A DNA stretch of 64,000 nucleotides from JANQQC01 sp965262255 (lineage in GTDB: Bacteria > Pseudomonadota > Alphaproteobacteria > Caulobacterales > Hyphomonadaceae), in contig OZ253505.1 of assembly GCA_965262255.1 (NCBI GenBank), forward strand, positions 1,302,001-1,366,000. The letters run 5' to 3'. The notes under the pieces were generated by a model. It was not told the origin of the DNA and did not search any database. It saw nothing but the letters and a program-made list of their open reading frames with translations. Position 1 is the stretch's first letter, and every line of letters starts with the position of its first letter. A program made the position numbers and the translations under genes. Shown here piece after piece: positions 34,841-43,808 of the stretch.

Positions 34841-36109
34841 TTAAATATGTACATTCAGACCGTCCTGCAAGGATCGTCGAACCGAGATTATTGCTGGCAC
34901 AATTCCAATTGCCAATGCAGCTATTAAAACAGTCGCAACGGTTGTAAAATCCAGCCACGAAACCCCTAATCCGAGTAGCAAGATTCCAAACAGCTCGGTC
35001 AAAAAAGGTGCGACGATCACGAGCGATAAGTTAATTAGTCCACTACCGATGATAGCACCAATCATCCCTAACACCCCCGCCTCTATAACTAGAAGCGTAA
35101 AAATATTCGCTGGCGTTGCGCCGATTGCTCGCAATAAAGACATTTCTCGTCGACGCTCATTTAAGCTGGTGAGAATCGATGTGAGAATCGAAACTAATCC
35201 CACCGCAATCACGAAAATCGACAATCCGACCAACGCTCGTTCCACAACTCCTGTAATTTGCCACAAATCGGCCAGCACTTTCCCCGGAATAATCGCCAAC
35301 AAAGCTTCTTTAGGGTACGTGTTTATCGCTCTTTGAGTTCGCAAAATTGTTCCCTTTCGCTCTAAACCTGTCAAAACAGCGGTAACCGACTTGGGAGTAA
35401 GGTCAAAGGATCGGATCATTTCTTCTGTTATTCGGTCTGCGTACGGATTCTTGGCCCCTGTCTCCCATCCTACATGAATTGCAGATATTGCCTCCAAGGA
35501 TACATGGACGGTTCTGTCGACAGGGGTACCCGTTCGCTCCAAAACGCCCACGACTTGAAAGGGGCGATTATCATGATCCGAGAATCCCTCCAATCCGTGC
35601 GTTAGAACTAGCCTACTCGTCAGTGAGTATCCCAACTCTTTCGCGACATCCGCTCCAATCACTGCGTCAAACAAATCGTCAAACCTCTGTCCTTCGGCAA
35701 ACTCCAAAATTCTTCCGCCCGCGAACTTATATCGGTCAAAATACTCGGTAGTTGTTCCGAGAACGCGAAATCCTCGATGACTGTCTCCTAATGAAAGCGG
35801 GACTGTCCAAGCGATATCTGGTCTTTCCGCAATTATTTGATAGGTCGGCCAAGAAATCTCCGCGGTGGCATCTCCTAGCCGGAATACAGAATAAAGAAGT
35901 AGATTGATTGGCCCGGAGCGAGCACCAATGATTAACTCAGTCCCGGAGATTGTAGAGTCAAAACCTTCCCGTGTCCCCTGACGTACTTTTTCTACTCCAA
36001 GAAACAATGCGACTGACAAAGCAACTGACAGTACTGTTAGAGAAGCAGCTACTTTACGGTTTAAAAGACTTCTCCAAGCGAGCAGGAACATTTTCTCCGT
36101 CCTTCTCAA
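34841..36109 (-). CDS. ABC transporter permease (FtsX/MacB-like)
   Basis: Inner-membrane permease of 422 residues: an N-terminal transmembrane helix (about 19-38), a large periplasmic domain, then three helices near 290-320, 335-370 and 380-410, the FtsX-domain topology of LolCE/MacB-type exporters. It overlaps the ATPase gene by ATGA (36106-36109) and belongs to the DUF2796-ATPase-permease set. Such sets in Vibrio are described as Zur-regulated zinc-uptake operons (zrg); the same role here is inference. Confidence 0.85.
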   Translation of the reverse strand: MRRTEKMFLLAWRSLLNRKVAASLTVLSVALSVALFLGVEKVRQGTREGFDSTISGTELIIGARSGPINLLLYSVFRLGDATAEISWPTYQIIAERPDIAWTVPLSLGDSHRGFRVLGTTTEYFDRYKFAGGRILEFAEGQRFDDLFDAVIGADVAKELGYSLTSRLVLTHGLEGFSDHDNRPFQVVGVLERTGTPVDRTVHVSLEAISAIHVGWETGAKNPYADRITEEMIRSFDLTPKSVTAVLTGLERKGTILRTQRAINTYPKEALLAIIPGKVLADLWQITGVVERALVGLSIFVIAVGLVSILTSILTSLNERRREMSLLRAIGATPANIFTLLVIEAGVLGMIGAIIGSGLINLSLVIVAPFLTELFGILLLGLGVSWLDFTTVATVLIAALAIGIVPAIISVRRSLQDGLNVHI

Positions 36110-36798
36110 GCTTCTCTATTTGTGTTGACATCTTCCAACACTAAAGAGCGTTGGAAATAGTTTGCTAAACTAGCATCGTGGCTCACAAATAGTAACGCTG
36201 CTTTACTTTTCTCAACCTCCTCTAACAACAATTCTATGAACTTGTCCCGGGAATCTGCATCCAAAGCGGACGTTGGCTCGTCAGCTATGACCAAACTAGG
36301 ATTTCCGATTAAGGCCCTTGCAACGGCCACTCGCTGTTGCTGACCAACAGACATATCGACGACACGGTCACGAGAGTACAATGTTTTGTCTACTCCTAGC
36401 CGGGTCAGTAATCGCCGCGCTTCTTCTTTTGGATCTCCCGCCAATCTCTTCCGGCGCTGTTCCGAAAATTTACACGCCAAAATTACGTTTTCGATAACAC
36501 CGAGATATGGCATCAGGTTAAACTGCTGAAAAATTACGCCGATGTGATCCGCTCGAATCCGATCCCGTTGCGAACCGGGAAGGTCTGCAAATTGATGATT
36601 TAGCACCTTTACGGATCCGGCACTCGGTTGTAACACGCCTGCTATCAATCCAAGTAATGTCGACTTTCCTGAACCCGACGATCCTCGCAGAAACACTGTT
36701 TCTCCAGCTCGAACATCGAAAGAATTCAGCTTAATGAGAAGAGGATTACCTTTGTAAGCAAACTCCAAGGCTTCAATATCTACCGTAGGCTCGGTCAA
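36106..36798 (-). CDS. ABC transporter ATP-binding protein (LolD/MacB-like)
   Basis: 230-residue ATPase that drives the adjacent permease. Walker A is GSSGSGKST near 38-46, the Q-loop is in VIFQQFNLMPY, the signature is MSVGQQQRVAVARAL, Walker B is LVIADEPTSALD and the switch is FVSHD. It overlaps the DUF2796 gene upstream and the permease downstream by four bases each, so the three are translationally coupled. Confidence 0.92.
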   Translation of the reverse strand: MTEPTVDIEALEFAYKGNPLLIKLNSFDVRAGETVFLRGSSGSGKSTLLGLIAGVLQPSAGSVKVLNHQFADLPGSQRDRIRADHIGVIFQQFNLMPYLGVIENVILACKFSEQRRKRLAGDPKEEARRLLTRLGVDKTLYSRDRVVDMSVGQQQRVAVARALIGNPSLVIADEPTSALDADSRDKFIELLLEEVEKSKAALLFVSHDASLANYFQRSLVLEDVNTNREA

Positions 36799-37595
36799 CG
36801 TAGCTCCAATACCCTTAGTGTACTTGTTAATACAGTTGATTTTTGTCCATAGTCAGAGAGCATAACGACATCTAACTCCTCAAAACCGTCTTCAAACGCT
36901 TTCAACAGTGTAAACTCTAATTTTGTCGGCATGCTTGAACAAACAAACGAAATGACAATTTGACCTTCCGCGTGTCCTTTTGATTCAATCACCATTCCTT
37001 TCATACTCTTTACACATTGCCCGCCGGTAGTTGCCACGACCGACTCTTTATCAAAAACGAAATCCGCAAATTCACTTGAACTGGGAACAGCATCACCACT
37101 TTCGGCAAACCCAAAGTTTGCCAATGGCGAAAAAATTTCTACCTCAATCGAGTTACCTTCCACAAAAACGGCGGCCACTGCAGAACCGTGTTCATGCGCG
37201 TCAAGCGCTGTGTGGGTATCCTCATCTTCGTGATCATCATGCTCACCATGAATGGCGTGTGAGTTTTCATCAGAATGATCTACGTCATGATTTTCATGGT
37301 GGTCGTCATGATCCTCAGAATGAGCATCATGATCGTCGTGAATGTCAGAACGATCGTCATGGTGGTCGTCATGACCTTCTGAATGCGCGTCATGTTCGTC
37401 GCGATTGTCAGAATGATTATCATGGTGGTCGTCAGGAGCGTCAAGATCGTCAGAATGATCGGAATGCCCTTCCTCCTCAAGCATTGTGTCCGGTTTATCT
37501 TCTACCAGTGCCTGGTGGTCAACCTCCTTCGGACTTCCACACGCAGCTAGTATTACTGCTAATGACCCCATAAAAAATACGGTCTTCATTGACAT
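36795..37595 (-). CDS. Histidine-rich DUF2796 lipoprotein (probable zinc-binding component)
   Basis: 266 residues: a signal peptide with lipobox LAAC, then a stretch from about 27 to 135 made largely of H, D and E with an imperfect repeat of about 21 residues built on DAHSE and HDDHH, then a compact C-terminal DUF2796 domain (about 135-266). The acidic-histidine region is a metal buffer, best suited to zinc. AGGAG lies eight bases before the ATG. A Zur-like palindrome overlaps a TATAAT in the promoter (see 37662). It heads the ABC operon and is divergent from the ZIP gene. Confidence 0.88.
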   Translation of the reverse strand: MSMKTVFFMGSLAVILAACGSPKEVDHQALVEDKPDTMLEEEGHSDHSDDLDAPDDHHDNHSDNRDEHDAHSEGHDDHHDDRSDIHDDHDAHSEDHDDHHENHDVDHSDENSHAIHGEHDDHEDEDTHTALDAHEHGSAVAAVFVEGNSIEVEIFSPLANFGFAESGDAVPSSSEFADFVFDKESVVATTGGQCVKSMKGMVIESKGHAEGQIVISFVCSSMPTKLEFTLLKAFEDGFEELDVVMLSDYGQKSTVLTSTLRVLELR

Positions 37596-37661
37596 AGAAT
37601 TAACTCCTGGCTCTGTATGAAATTTGCGAACAAATATAACAAACTAAACCCAACAATTTGC

Positions 37662-37676
37662 TGTAACATTATAACA
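37662..37676. promoter_or_regulatory. Zur-box-like palindrome in the divergent metal promoter
   Basis: Read on the minus strand the 15 bases are TGTTATAATGTTACA. This matches 13 of 15 positions of TGTTATAATATAACA, the form of Zur site I recall for alphaproteobacteria. It covers a TATAAT for the histidine-rich lipoprotein gene and lies 57 bp before the ZIP start, so zinc-bound Zur could repress both directions. The consensus is from memory and not checked. Confidence 0.45.
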
Positions 37677-37732
37677 TTATGATAATTAATTTTCCGCCTT
37701 TCCGAAATCATTAAGACACAAAGCGAGGACTA

Positions 37733-38524
37733 ATGCTCCCTAACATTGTTTGGCCAGTTGGATTTGGACTAATCGCCGTGGCTGTAACGGTGGTCAGTCT
37801 ATTTGCTATATCTAAGATCGGAACTTGGTCGAAGCAAAACGTAAGTTTGTTTACGTTTGCCGCTGTGGGAATGTTAATCACACTTTGCTTGACGCACATT
37901 ATACCTGTTGCCCAGTCAATTACGCAAAACGCACTTACATTTATTTTAGTCGGATTCTTCATAGGCCTCGCATCTCAACATCTGCTTCAGTCACAGTCTA
38001 AAAAGAATGAAGACGACCTCTCAAGCTATACCTTGCTTCCCGTATATGCTATCGCAATACACTCCTTTATTGATGGCATAATTTACTCCGTTAGTTTTAC
38101 GACTGACCATAGTACGGGATTGTCCGTATCCACTGCGCTTGCAATACACGAATTCCCCGAAGCCGTTATTACATACGCTATTCTCCAAAGATACAACCTC
38201 AAAACCCGGGCATTAATTGGATGGACTTTTTCGGTGGCCGGTCTCACTACTTTAGCCGGTGCGCTTCTTTCTGCGCCGATTGCACAAGTCGTGGATAAAA
38301 CCCTCCTCGGGATTCCTTTCGCCCTGTCTGGTGGACTGTTACTTTATGTCGCTACTGGCCCACTTGTTTCATCACTCAAAAGCGAACCTGCTTTAAAAAG
38401 CTTACCTGCATTGGCAACCGGTGTACTATTTGCTTTTGCCCTCACTTCCTTGCATGTTCATAAAGATGAACACGATAACGCTAAACACGCTCATTCGAAC
38501 GAAGCCGATTCAAGCAATCACTAA
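37733..38524 (+). CDS. ZIP family metal transporter
   Basis: 263-residue inner-membrane transporter with about eight helices. The metal-path motifs of ZIP proteins are present: AIHSFIDGI around 104-112 and AIHEFPEAV around 134-142. The C-terminal tail is histidine-rich (HVHKDEHDN...HAHS). GAGG lies about seven bases before the ATG. It is divergent from the DUF2796 operon, and a HupE/UreJ gene overlaps its end. Substrate probably zinc. Confidence 0.88.
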   Translation: MLPNIVWPVGFGLIAVAVTVVSLFAISKIGTWSKQNVSLFTFAAVGMLITLCLTHIIPVAQSITQNALTFILVGFFIGLASQHLLQSQSKKNEDDLSSYTLLPVYAIAIHSFIDGIIYSVSFTTDHSTGLSVSTALAIHEFPEAVITYAILQRYNLKTRALIGWTFSVAGLTTLAGALLSAPIAQVVDKTLLGIPFALSGGLLLYVATGPLVSSLKSEPALKSLPALATGVLFAFALTSLHVHKDEHDNAKHAHSNEADSSNH

Positions 38525-39302
38525 TTTGCGCCAGTGTCTTATACTGGCGCTTACTATCTTCTTAGTTTGGCTGACGATCTCAGGCGTAGCAGTAGCCCAT
38601 CCCGAAGACGAATTTTGCACCCCCGGAGATGGAAGTGGTTTAGACCCCCAACTCTGCTATGCACTGAGTCAGTTAGATCGCGCCGGATCTGTTGAATTGA
38701 GAGGAGAGGCTCTCGATCGCGGAGTTTTCGAAACGGCGGGAATATATTTGGGCATTGGTGTCCGACATATTTTGCCGAGCGGGTTAGATCATATTCTGTT
38801 TGTGTTAGCGCTTTTCCTAGCATCGTTGAAGTTGAAACAGCTGGCTCTACAAATTTCCTTTTTCACAATAGCTCATACCGTTACTGTTGGTTTAACTGTT
38901 GCAGGATTAATTTCTCCACCGCCTGAGATCGTAGAGCCTCTGATCGCGGCTAGCATCGCTTTCGTCGCAGTCGAAAATTTGGTTTTTAGGGAGATGACAA
39001 AATGGCGACCTGCAATAGTCTTCGGATTCGGATTGTTGCATGGAATGGGTTTCGCAGGTGCGTTAAGTGAATCCGGTATTCCGGATGACCATTTCTTTAG
39101 TGCACTTATAGGCTACAATCTCGGTGTTGAGATTGGACAGCTCGCAATAGTCACAATCGCCGCTATTCTAGTAGCGTTATTTCTTTCAATGAGAGCAACA
39201 ACCGAACGATCACGCCTGAGAAGACGTTATATCGTCATCCCTGCGTCAATTGCTATAAGTTCAACCGCCATATTCTGGACAATTCAAAGAATTTGGTTTT
39301 AA
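38466..39302 (+). CDS. HupE/UreJ family membrane protein
   Basis: Predicted metal (nickel, cobalt or other divalent) permease. A signal-like hydrophobic segment ends at GVAVAHPED, followed by about 45 polar residues with two cysteines. The core then has about six helices, with ILPSGLDHILFVLALFL, FFTIAHTVTVGL and GFGLLHGMGFAGAL carrying the conserved D, H and H. The start is uncertain: ATG at 38466 overlaps the ZIP gene by 59 bp, and TTG at 38526, right after the ZIP stop, would also give a plausible signal peptide. Confidence 0.82.
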   Translation: MNTITLNTLIRTKPIQAITNLRQCLILALTIFLVWLTISGVAVAHPEDEFCTPGDGSGLDPQLCYALSQLDRAGSVELRGEALDRGVFETAGIYLGIGVRHILPSGLDHILFVLALFLASLKLKQLALQISFFTIAHTVTVGLTVAGLISPPPEIVEPLIAASIAFVAVENLVFREMTKWRPAIVFGFGLLHGMGFAGALSESGIPDDHFFSALIGYNLGVEIGQLAIVTIAAILVALFLSMRATTERSRLRRRYIVIPASIAISSTAIFWTIQRIWF

Positions 39303-39308
39303 ATTCAA

Positions 39309-41402
39309 TTATTCGTCAACGTCGAATCCGCGACCTCGGAGCAGAGGCTCAATACTAGGATCTTTACCTCTAAAATTTCGGTAAAGTTCGTCCGCTGGCT
39401 TTAAACCTCCCGCCTCATATACCCATTTTTTTAACCGAGCAGCGATTTCTGGATCATAGATGTCTCCAGATTCTATGAACGCCTCGAAGCCGTCCGCATC
39501 CAGAATCTCTGACCAAAGATAAGCGTAGTAGCCTGCAGAGTATCCTCCGGCGAAAATGTGCGAGAAATAATTTGAGCGATAGCGCGGTTCAATCTCTGGA
39601 ATCAATCCATAACGCTCGAGAGTTGCTTTCTCGAAATCCCGCGCATTTTTGATTTCCATCGCCTCTTCGACACTCAAAGTGTGCCAAGCCATATCTAACA
39701 AAGACGCAGCGACATATTCCGTAGTCCTGAACCCCTGATTATGATTTCGGGCTGCCTTCAGTTTATCGATGAGTTCGGATGGAATAACCTCCCCAGTTTG
39801 ATAGTGCTTCGCGTAGTTTGCTAACATCGATTCCTGACTAGCCCAATGTTCCATAATCTGGGCCGGAAACTCCGTATAATCTCTGGGGCCGTCGACACCT
39901 GAAAAAGTCTCATAATCCATTTGCGTCAACAAACCGTGTAGGCCGTGTCCGAATTCGTGATAGAGAGTTTCAACCTCACTAAATCGCATTAGAGTTCGTT
40001 GACCTTTGGGCGGCATAATAAGATTTAGATTGTTTGTTATTATTGGCCTAACGTGATGGCCCCCAATATTGGAGGTGCCTCGATAGGAACTCATCCACGC
40101 CCCTCCACGTTTTGAGTCACGTGCATGCATATCCATCATAAATAATCCCAAATGCTCTCCTGTTTTTGCATCTGAGAACTCGTAAGTCGTAACGTTCGGA
40201 TTCCATATCGGAACATCGAATTCTTCCTTAATTTCGATTTCGAATAGGCGTTCAGCTAACTCAAAAGCGCCGTTGCGAACGGCATCTAGCTCGAAATAAG
40301 GTTTGGTTTGGTTTTCATCAAAGTCATATTTTTCTTTTCGGACCATTTCCGAGTAATGCCACCAGTCATGTCCCTTAAACTCAAACTCGTCACCAATCAT
40401 TTTTTGCATCTCAGCGCGTTCGCGTTTTGCCTGCGCTAATCCAGGTCTCCACACACGTAGAAGGAAATCGACTGTGTTCTGAGGAGTTTTCGCCATGTTG
40501 TATTCAAGGATGTAATGCGCGTGACTATCGTACCCAAGTAATCTCGCACGTTTTGCTCGCAACTGAGCAATCTTTATCGAGATCGGACCGTTGTCTAGCT
40601 CTCCTTCTGAGGCTCTTAGTCTGTATCCGTCAAACATCTGTCTACGAAGATCACGATTTTCAGACTGAGTCATGAATGTTTCATAGATTGAACGATCTAC
40701 ACCTAAGACCCATTTATCTCCCTCCTTTAATGCTGCTTTGAAATCCTCTGACAACCCAACAAGTTCGTTCTCATCGTTAATTTCAATGCGAAAAGCCTTC
40801 GTCGATTTAAGAAGATTCTGACCGAACTGCGTGGTCAAGGCGGAAATTTCGGCATTAATGTCTTTTAATTTTGTCTTCGTGTCGTTGTCCAATGCAGCAC
40901 CCGAGCGTTCAAATCCCCGATATGTTAGTTCAAGTAGGCGAGCATCTTGTTCCCGTAAGTTGAGTTCCTCACGACTGTCATAAACAGCCTTCACCCTTGC
41001 AAACAAATCATCATTAAGGAATATGGAATCCCGCTCTCTGGTTAATAGCGGCCAAATCTCTGTTTCCAATCCTCGCAACGTGTCGTTGGTGTCGGTATTG
41101 GTAATATTAGAGAATGTCGAGGCAACTCTTCCAAGGAGGTGTCCTGCAGTCTCTAGAGCCAAAATTGTATTGTCAAAAGTAGGTTCTTCAGGATTATTTA
41201 TAATGACTTCGATTTCAGATCGAAGTTCGGAAATTCCCTCCTCGATTGCCGGCATGTAGTTGGAATCGCTTATTTCGGCGAATGGTGGGACCTCATAAGG
41301 TGTATTCCACTCCTCCAATAACGGGTTGCTAGTGTCGCCGCACGAGGCAAGTAAGACGGAGGTGGAGAGAACCGTTCCTAAAATAAACTTTCGAATAGCC
41401 AC
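39309..41402 (-). CDS. M3 family oligopeptidase lipoprotein (Dcp/PrlC-like)
   Basis: Zinc metallopeptidase of 697 residues. The catalytic site is LYHEFGHGLHGLL (HE-x2-H), with the glutamate ligand in the downstream segment. The family regions GHHVRPIITNN and GGYSAGYYAYLWSEILDADGF are clear. An N-terminal lipobox (LLASC) marks it as an exported lipoprotein, as in periplasmic peptidyl-dipeptidase Dcp, which trims dipeptides from C-termini. It converges with the HupE gene, only six bases apart. Confidence 0.92.
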   Translation of the reverse strand: MAIRKFILGTVLSTSVLLASCGDTSNPLLEEWNTPYEVPPFAEISDSNYMPAIEEGISELRSEIEVIINNPEEPTFDNTILALETAGHLLGRVASTFSNITNTDTNDTLRGLETEIWPLLTRERDSIFLNDDLFARVKAVYDSREELNLREQDARLLELTYRGFERSGAALDNDTKTKLKDINAEISALTTQFGQNLLKSTKAFRIEINDENELVGLSEDFKAALKEGDKWVLGVDRSIYETFMTQSENRDLRRQMFDGYRLRASEGELDNGPISIKIAQLRAKRARLLGYDSHAHYILEYNMAKTPQNTVDFLLRVWRPGLAQAKRERAEMQKMIGDEFEFKGHDWWHYSEMVRKEKYDFDENQTKPYFELDAVRNGAFELAERLFEIEIKEEFDVPIWNPNVTTYEFSDAKTGEHLGLFMMDMHARDSKRGGAWMSSYRGTSNIGGHHVRPIITNNLNLIMPPKGQRTLMRFSEVETLYHEFGHGLHGLLTQMDYETFSGVDGPRDYTEFPAQIMEHWASQESMLANYAKHYQTGEVIPSELIDKLKAARNHNQGFRTTEYVAASLLDMAWHTLSVEEAMEIKNARDFEKATLERYGLIPEIEPRYRSNYFSHIFAGGYSAGYYAYLWSEILDADGFEAFIESGDIYDPEIAARLKKWVYEAGGLKPADELYRNFRGKDPSIEPLLRGRGFDVDE

Positions 41403-41535
41403 GCTATTAACTCCTAAAAATTGGTTGATCCTCTACATAATTACACCATGCACCGTCACTTTTGCAAACGAGCAAGGTCAACTGACTATAATTATTCCTC
41501 TTCGATCTTTTTTCTGGTGTCTACAAAATCTTGAA

Positions 41536-42468
41536 CTAGATATGTGCCATTTTGGAGACAACCCGGTGGAATTCTTCCATTGTTTCATCGAAAATTTGCG
41601 CGACTGGTTTCACTTCCTTGATTCGGCCAGCGACTTGCCCTGTCAATGCTATTCCCTCTTCTAGTAAGCCTTCAAAATACACTTTCTGTGTTCCGGCGAA
41701 TTCTCCAAAAATATTGTCAACGCCCTCTTTTTGAATCTTGGTCGTTCTTTCTGTTCGCAGGGCTCTCAATGCAGGTCCCGGACCCGATCGATTGAGAAAA
41801 ACTGTATCTGTGGCTTGGGCATTCACAATCGCGTTTTTCCAATTCTCATGAACAGGACTTTCGGTCGAAGATAAAATCCGGGTTCCCATTAACACTCCCT
41901 CGGCCCCTAGAGCAAAGGCCGCTGCCATTGAACGTCCGTCAGTTATTCCGCCGGCAGCAACAATTGGAACATTAACTTCTTCTGCAACCAAGGGTATCAA
42001 AACCATAGACGCGACATCATTAGCATTTTTGAATCCGCCTCCTTCACCACCCTCAACAACAAGTCCATCTACCCCGGCCTCAACAGCCCGAATCGCACCG
42101 GCTAGATTCGGTACGACATGAAATACCGTTAAGCCCGCCTTTTTGAGTGTCAACGTATATTTGCGAGGATCTCCTGCCGATGTCGTGACAAACTTTATTC
42201 CTTGATCAATTACAAACTGCACAATATCTGGATCTCTGACAAACGCCTGAGCAACATTTACACCGAACGGACGATCGGTTAAATCGCGCATTTTTAAGAT
42301 TTCTGCGCGAATCGCATCAAGTTCTCCCGAAGAGGTTTCTATAATCCCCATTCCTCCAGCATTAGATACAGCAGAAGACAATTGTGATCTTGCGATCCAC
42401 CCCATAGCGGCTTGAATAATCGGTTTTTCGATACCGAGCATTTCAGTGATTCTTGTTTTCAACGTCAT
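41536..42468 (-). CDS. Nitronate monooxygenase/FMN-dependent 2-nitropropane dioxygenase family
   Basis: FMN TIM-barrel enzyme of 310 residues. Family segments: KPIIQAAMGWIA at 14-25, AVSNAGGMGII, VEGGEGGGF, PIVAAGGITDGRSMAAAFALGAEGVLMGTRIL. It may oxidise alkyl nitronates such as propionate-3-nitronate or be a FabK-like reductase; the catalytic His of nitronate monooxygenases is not obvious, so the substrate stays open. Confidence 0.85.
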   Translation of the reverse strand: MTLKTRITEMLGIEKPIIQAAMGWIARSQLSSAVSNAGGMGIIETSSGELDAIRAEILKMRDLTDRPFGVNVAQAFVRDPDIVQFVIDQGIKFVTTSAGDPRKYTLTLKKAGLTVFHVVPNLAGAIRAVEAGVDGLVVEGGEGGGFKNANDVASMVLIPLVAEEVNVPIVAAGGITDGRSMAAAFALGAEGVLMGTRILSSTESPVHENWKNAIVNAQATDTVFLNRSGPGPALRALRTERTTKIQKEGVDNIFGEFAGTQKVYFEGLLEEGIALTGQVAGRIKEVKPVAQIFDETMEEFHRVVSKMAHI

Positions 42469-43093
42469 TTTTCAAATCCTTTGTATTGAAATTAGAAGGC
42501 ACACATACAAATACTAGTGACTTATACAAATAGCAATAACTAGCATTTGTTTCGCCTATATATTGATTTTATAACTGTTATCTAAGTCGGTTGGTTGTTC
42601 TTTATAAATTCCACGCTCTCTAAACAGTCGACTTAAACTCTATCTCACTATCGGATTGTCGGACTATTTTGAAAGCGATATTCATACTCAACATACGGCA
42701 AAGAAGCGAATCAGTTTACGACGATATAGGAGCATCTTTCTAGTATTCACTGGTAACTTCAAAACGGTTGAATAAAATTTTCTATTTCGGGGGGTGTGCG
42801 AGGAGCGAATCAGTACCCGAATCAGTCATGCGATTCCTCTTTATGTTAGCCAACCATTGAAGAACTTAATGTCTAAAAGTAAATCGCGATAAACAGATTA
42901 CAGACATTCTAACGAATCATCAGCTAACTAAGCAGAAACGTGGCATACGATATCGCATTCAGAATATTTGACAGAATCGCCACTTTCGTGTAATTATTCG
43001 TGTATCAACCATATTTCGACCGATTTTCATTGACGAATCCCGCATTTGCAATTATACAGTCGTCTTGGTTTCAAATTTTAAAAGGCAATCCTT
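42469..43093. other. Long gene-free stretch upstream of the H-NS-like gene
   Basis: 625 bases with no credible reading frame on either strand. AT-rich. The short string GAATCAGT occurs three times at 42709-42825. No RNA family is recognised. The part next to 43094 must contain the promoter of the H-NS-like gene. Confidence 0.5.
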
Positions 43094-43657
43094 ATGGCAA
43101 ATTTACCATCTAAATTGGATCTTAAAAAACTTCCAATAGACGAACTCGTTACGTTGCACACGAATGTAAGCGAAGTTCTACAGGCTCGAGCGCAAGCCGA
43201 ATCTAACGATCTTGAAGAAAAGCTACAGCGTCTTCAACCGTTCCTTGGCGGGAAAACAAAACCGGAAGCTAAAGCTGCTCCCGTTGAGGAAAAAGCCAAA
43301 AAACGCGGTCGACCAAAAAAGCAAAAGGCTAAAGTCGAAAAAGCCGCTGCACCCGTAGAATCTGCTCCAGCCGCCGCTCCTGTTGCCGAAGTAGTAGCCT
43401 CTGAACCCGCTTCAAAACGACGTGGGCGACCAAAAGGTTCGGCAAACAAAAAGCCAATTGTTGCCAAGAAAGTCGTTAAGAAAATCGTCAAAAAGGCAGA
43501 GAAAGTTGAAAAGCGTAAAGGGCCAAAAGTTGCGTCAACTCCTCAATACGTTGATCCAGCAACTAAAGCCGTTTGGGCGGGACGAGGGCGAACCCCTAAA
43601 TGGTTGGTCGAACTCGAGAGAAAAGGTCATAACCGATCAGAGTTCCTTAAAAAGTAA
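43094..43657 (+). CDS. H-NS/HvrA-type nucleoid protein with AT-hooks
   Basis: 187-residue DNA-binding protein. A short N-terminal helix (about 10-50) likely oligomerises. A lysine/alanine/proline-rich linker contains two AT-hook cores, KRGRPKK (about 73-79) and RRGRPKG (about 109-115). The C-terminal H-NS motif reads W-A-G-R-G-R-T-P-K-W-L (about 162-172). It should bind curved AT-rich DNA and silence acquired genes. The AT-hooks and histone-H1-like linker make it longer than typical HvrA. A strong terminator follows. Confidence 0.82.
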   Translation: MANLPSKLDLKKLPIDELVTLHTNVSEVLQARAQAESNDLEEKLQRLQPFLGGKTKPEAKAAPVEEKAKKRGRPKKQKAKVEKAAAPVESAPAAAPVAEVVASEPASKRRGRPKGSANKKPIVAKKVVKKIVKKAEKVEKRKGPKVASTPQYVDPATKAVWAGRGRTPKWLVELERKGHNRSEFLKK

Positions 43658-43718
43658 TCTGTTTCAGTTTTTTGAATTGGCTTTTGTCGATTCGTAAAGC
43701 TGGTTCATTTACTTTTAG

Positions 43719-43755
43719 AGCGCACCCTATTTATTCGGGGTGCGCTAGCCTTTTT
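43719..43755 (+). terminator. Rho-independent terminator after the H-NS-like gene
   Basis: A perfect nine-base stem, AGCGCACCC (43719-43727) with GGGTGCGCT (43738-43746), ten-base loop, then AGCC and five T. It is also near the 3' end of mutL on the other strand. Confidence 0.88.
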
Positions 43756-43808
43756 GGGGAATCTTGGGCTTTGATGATTCGGGTAATTTGGTTTCTTAAC
43801 CGAATCAG

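Noticed and set aside
37031..37573. 180-codon plus-strand frame opposite the DUF2796 gene
   Set aside because: Shadow of the histidine/aspartate codon repeat; low-complexity H/R/N text with no start signal.
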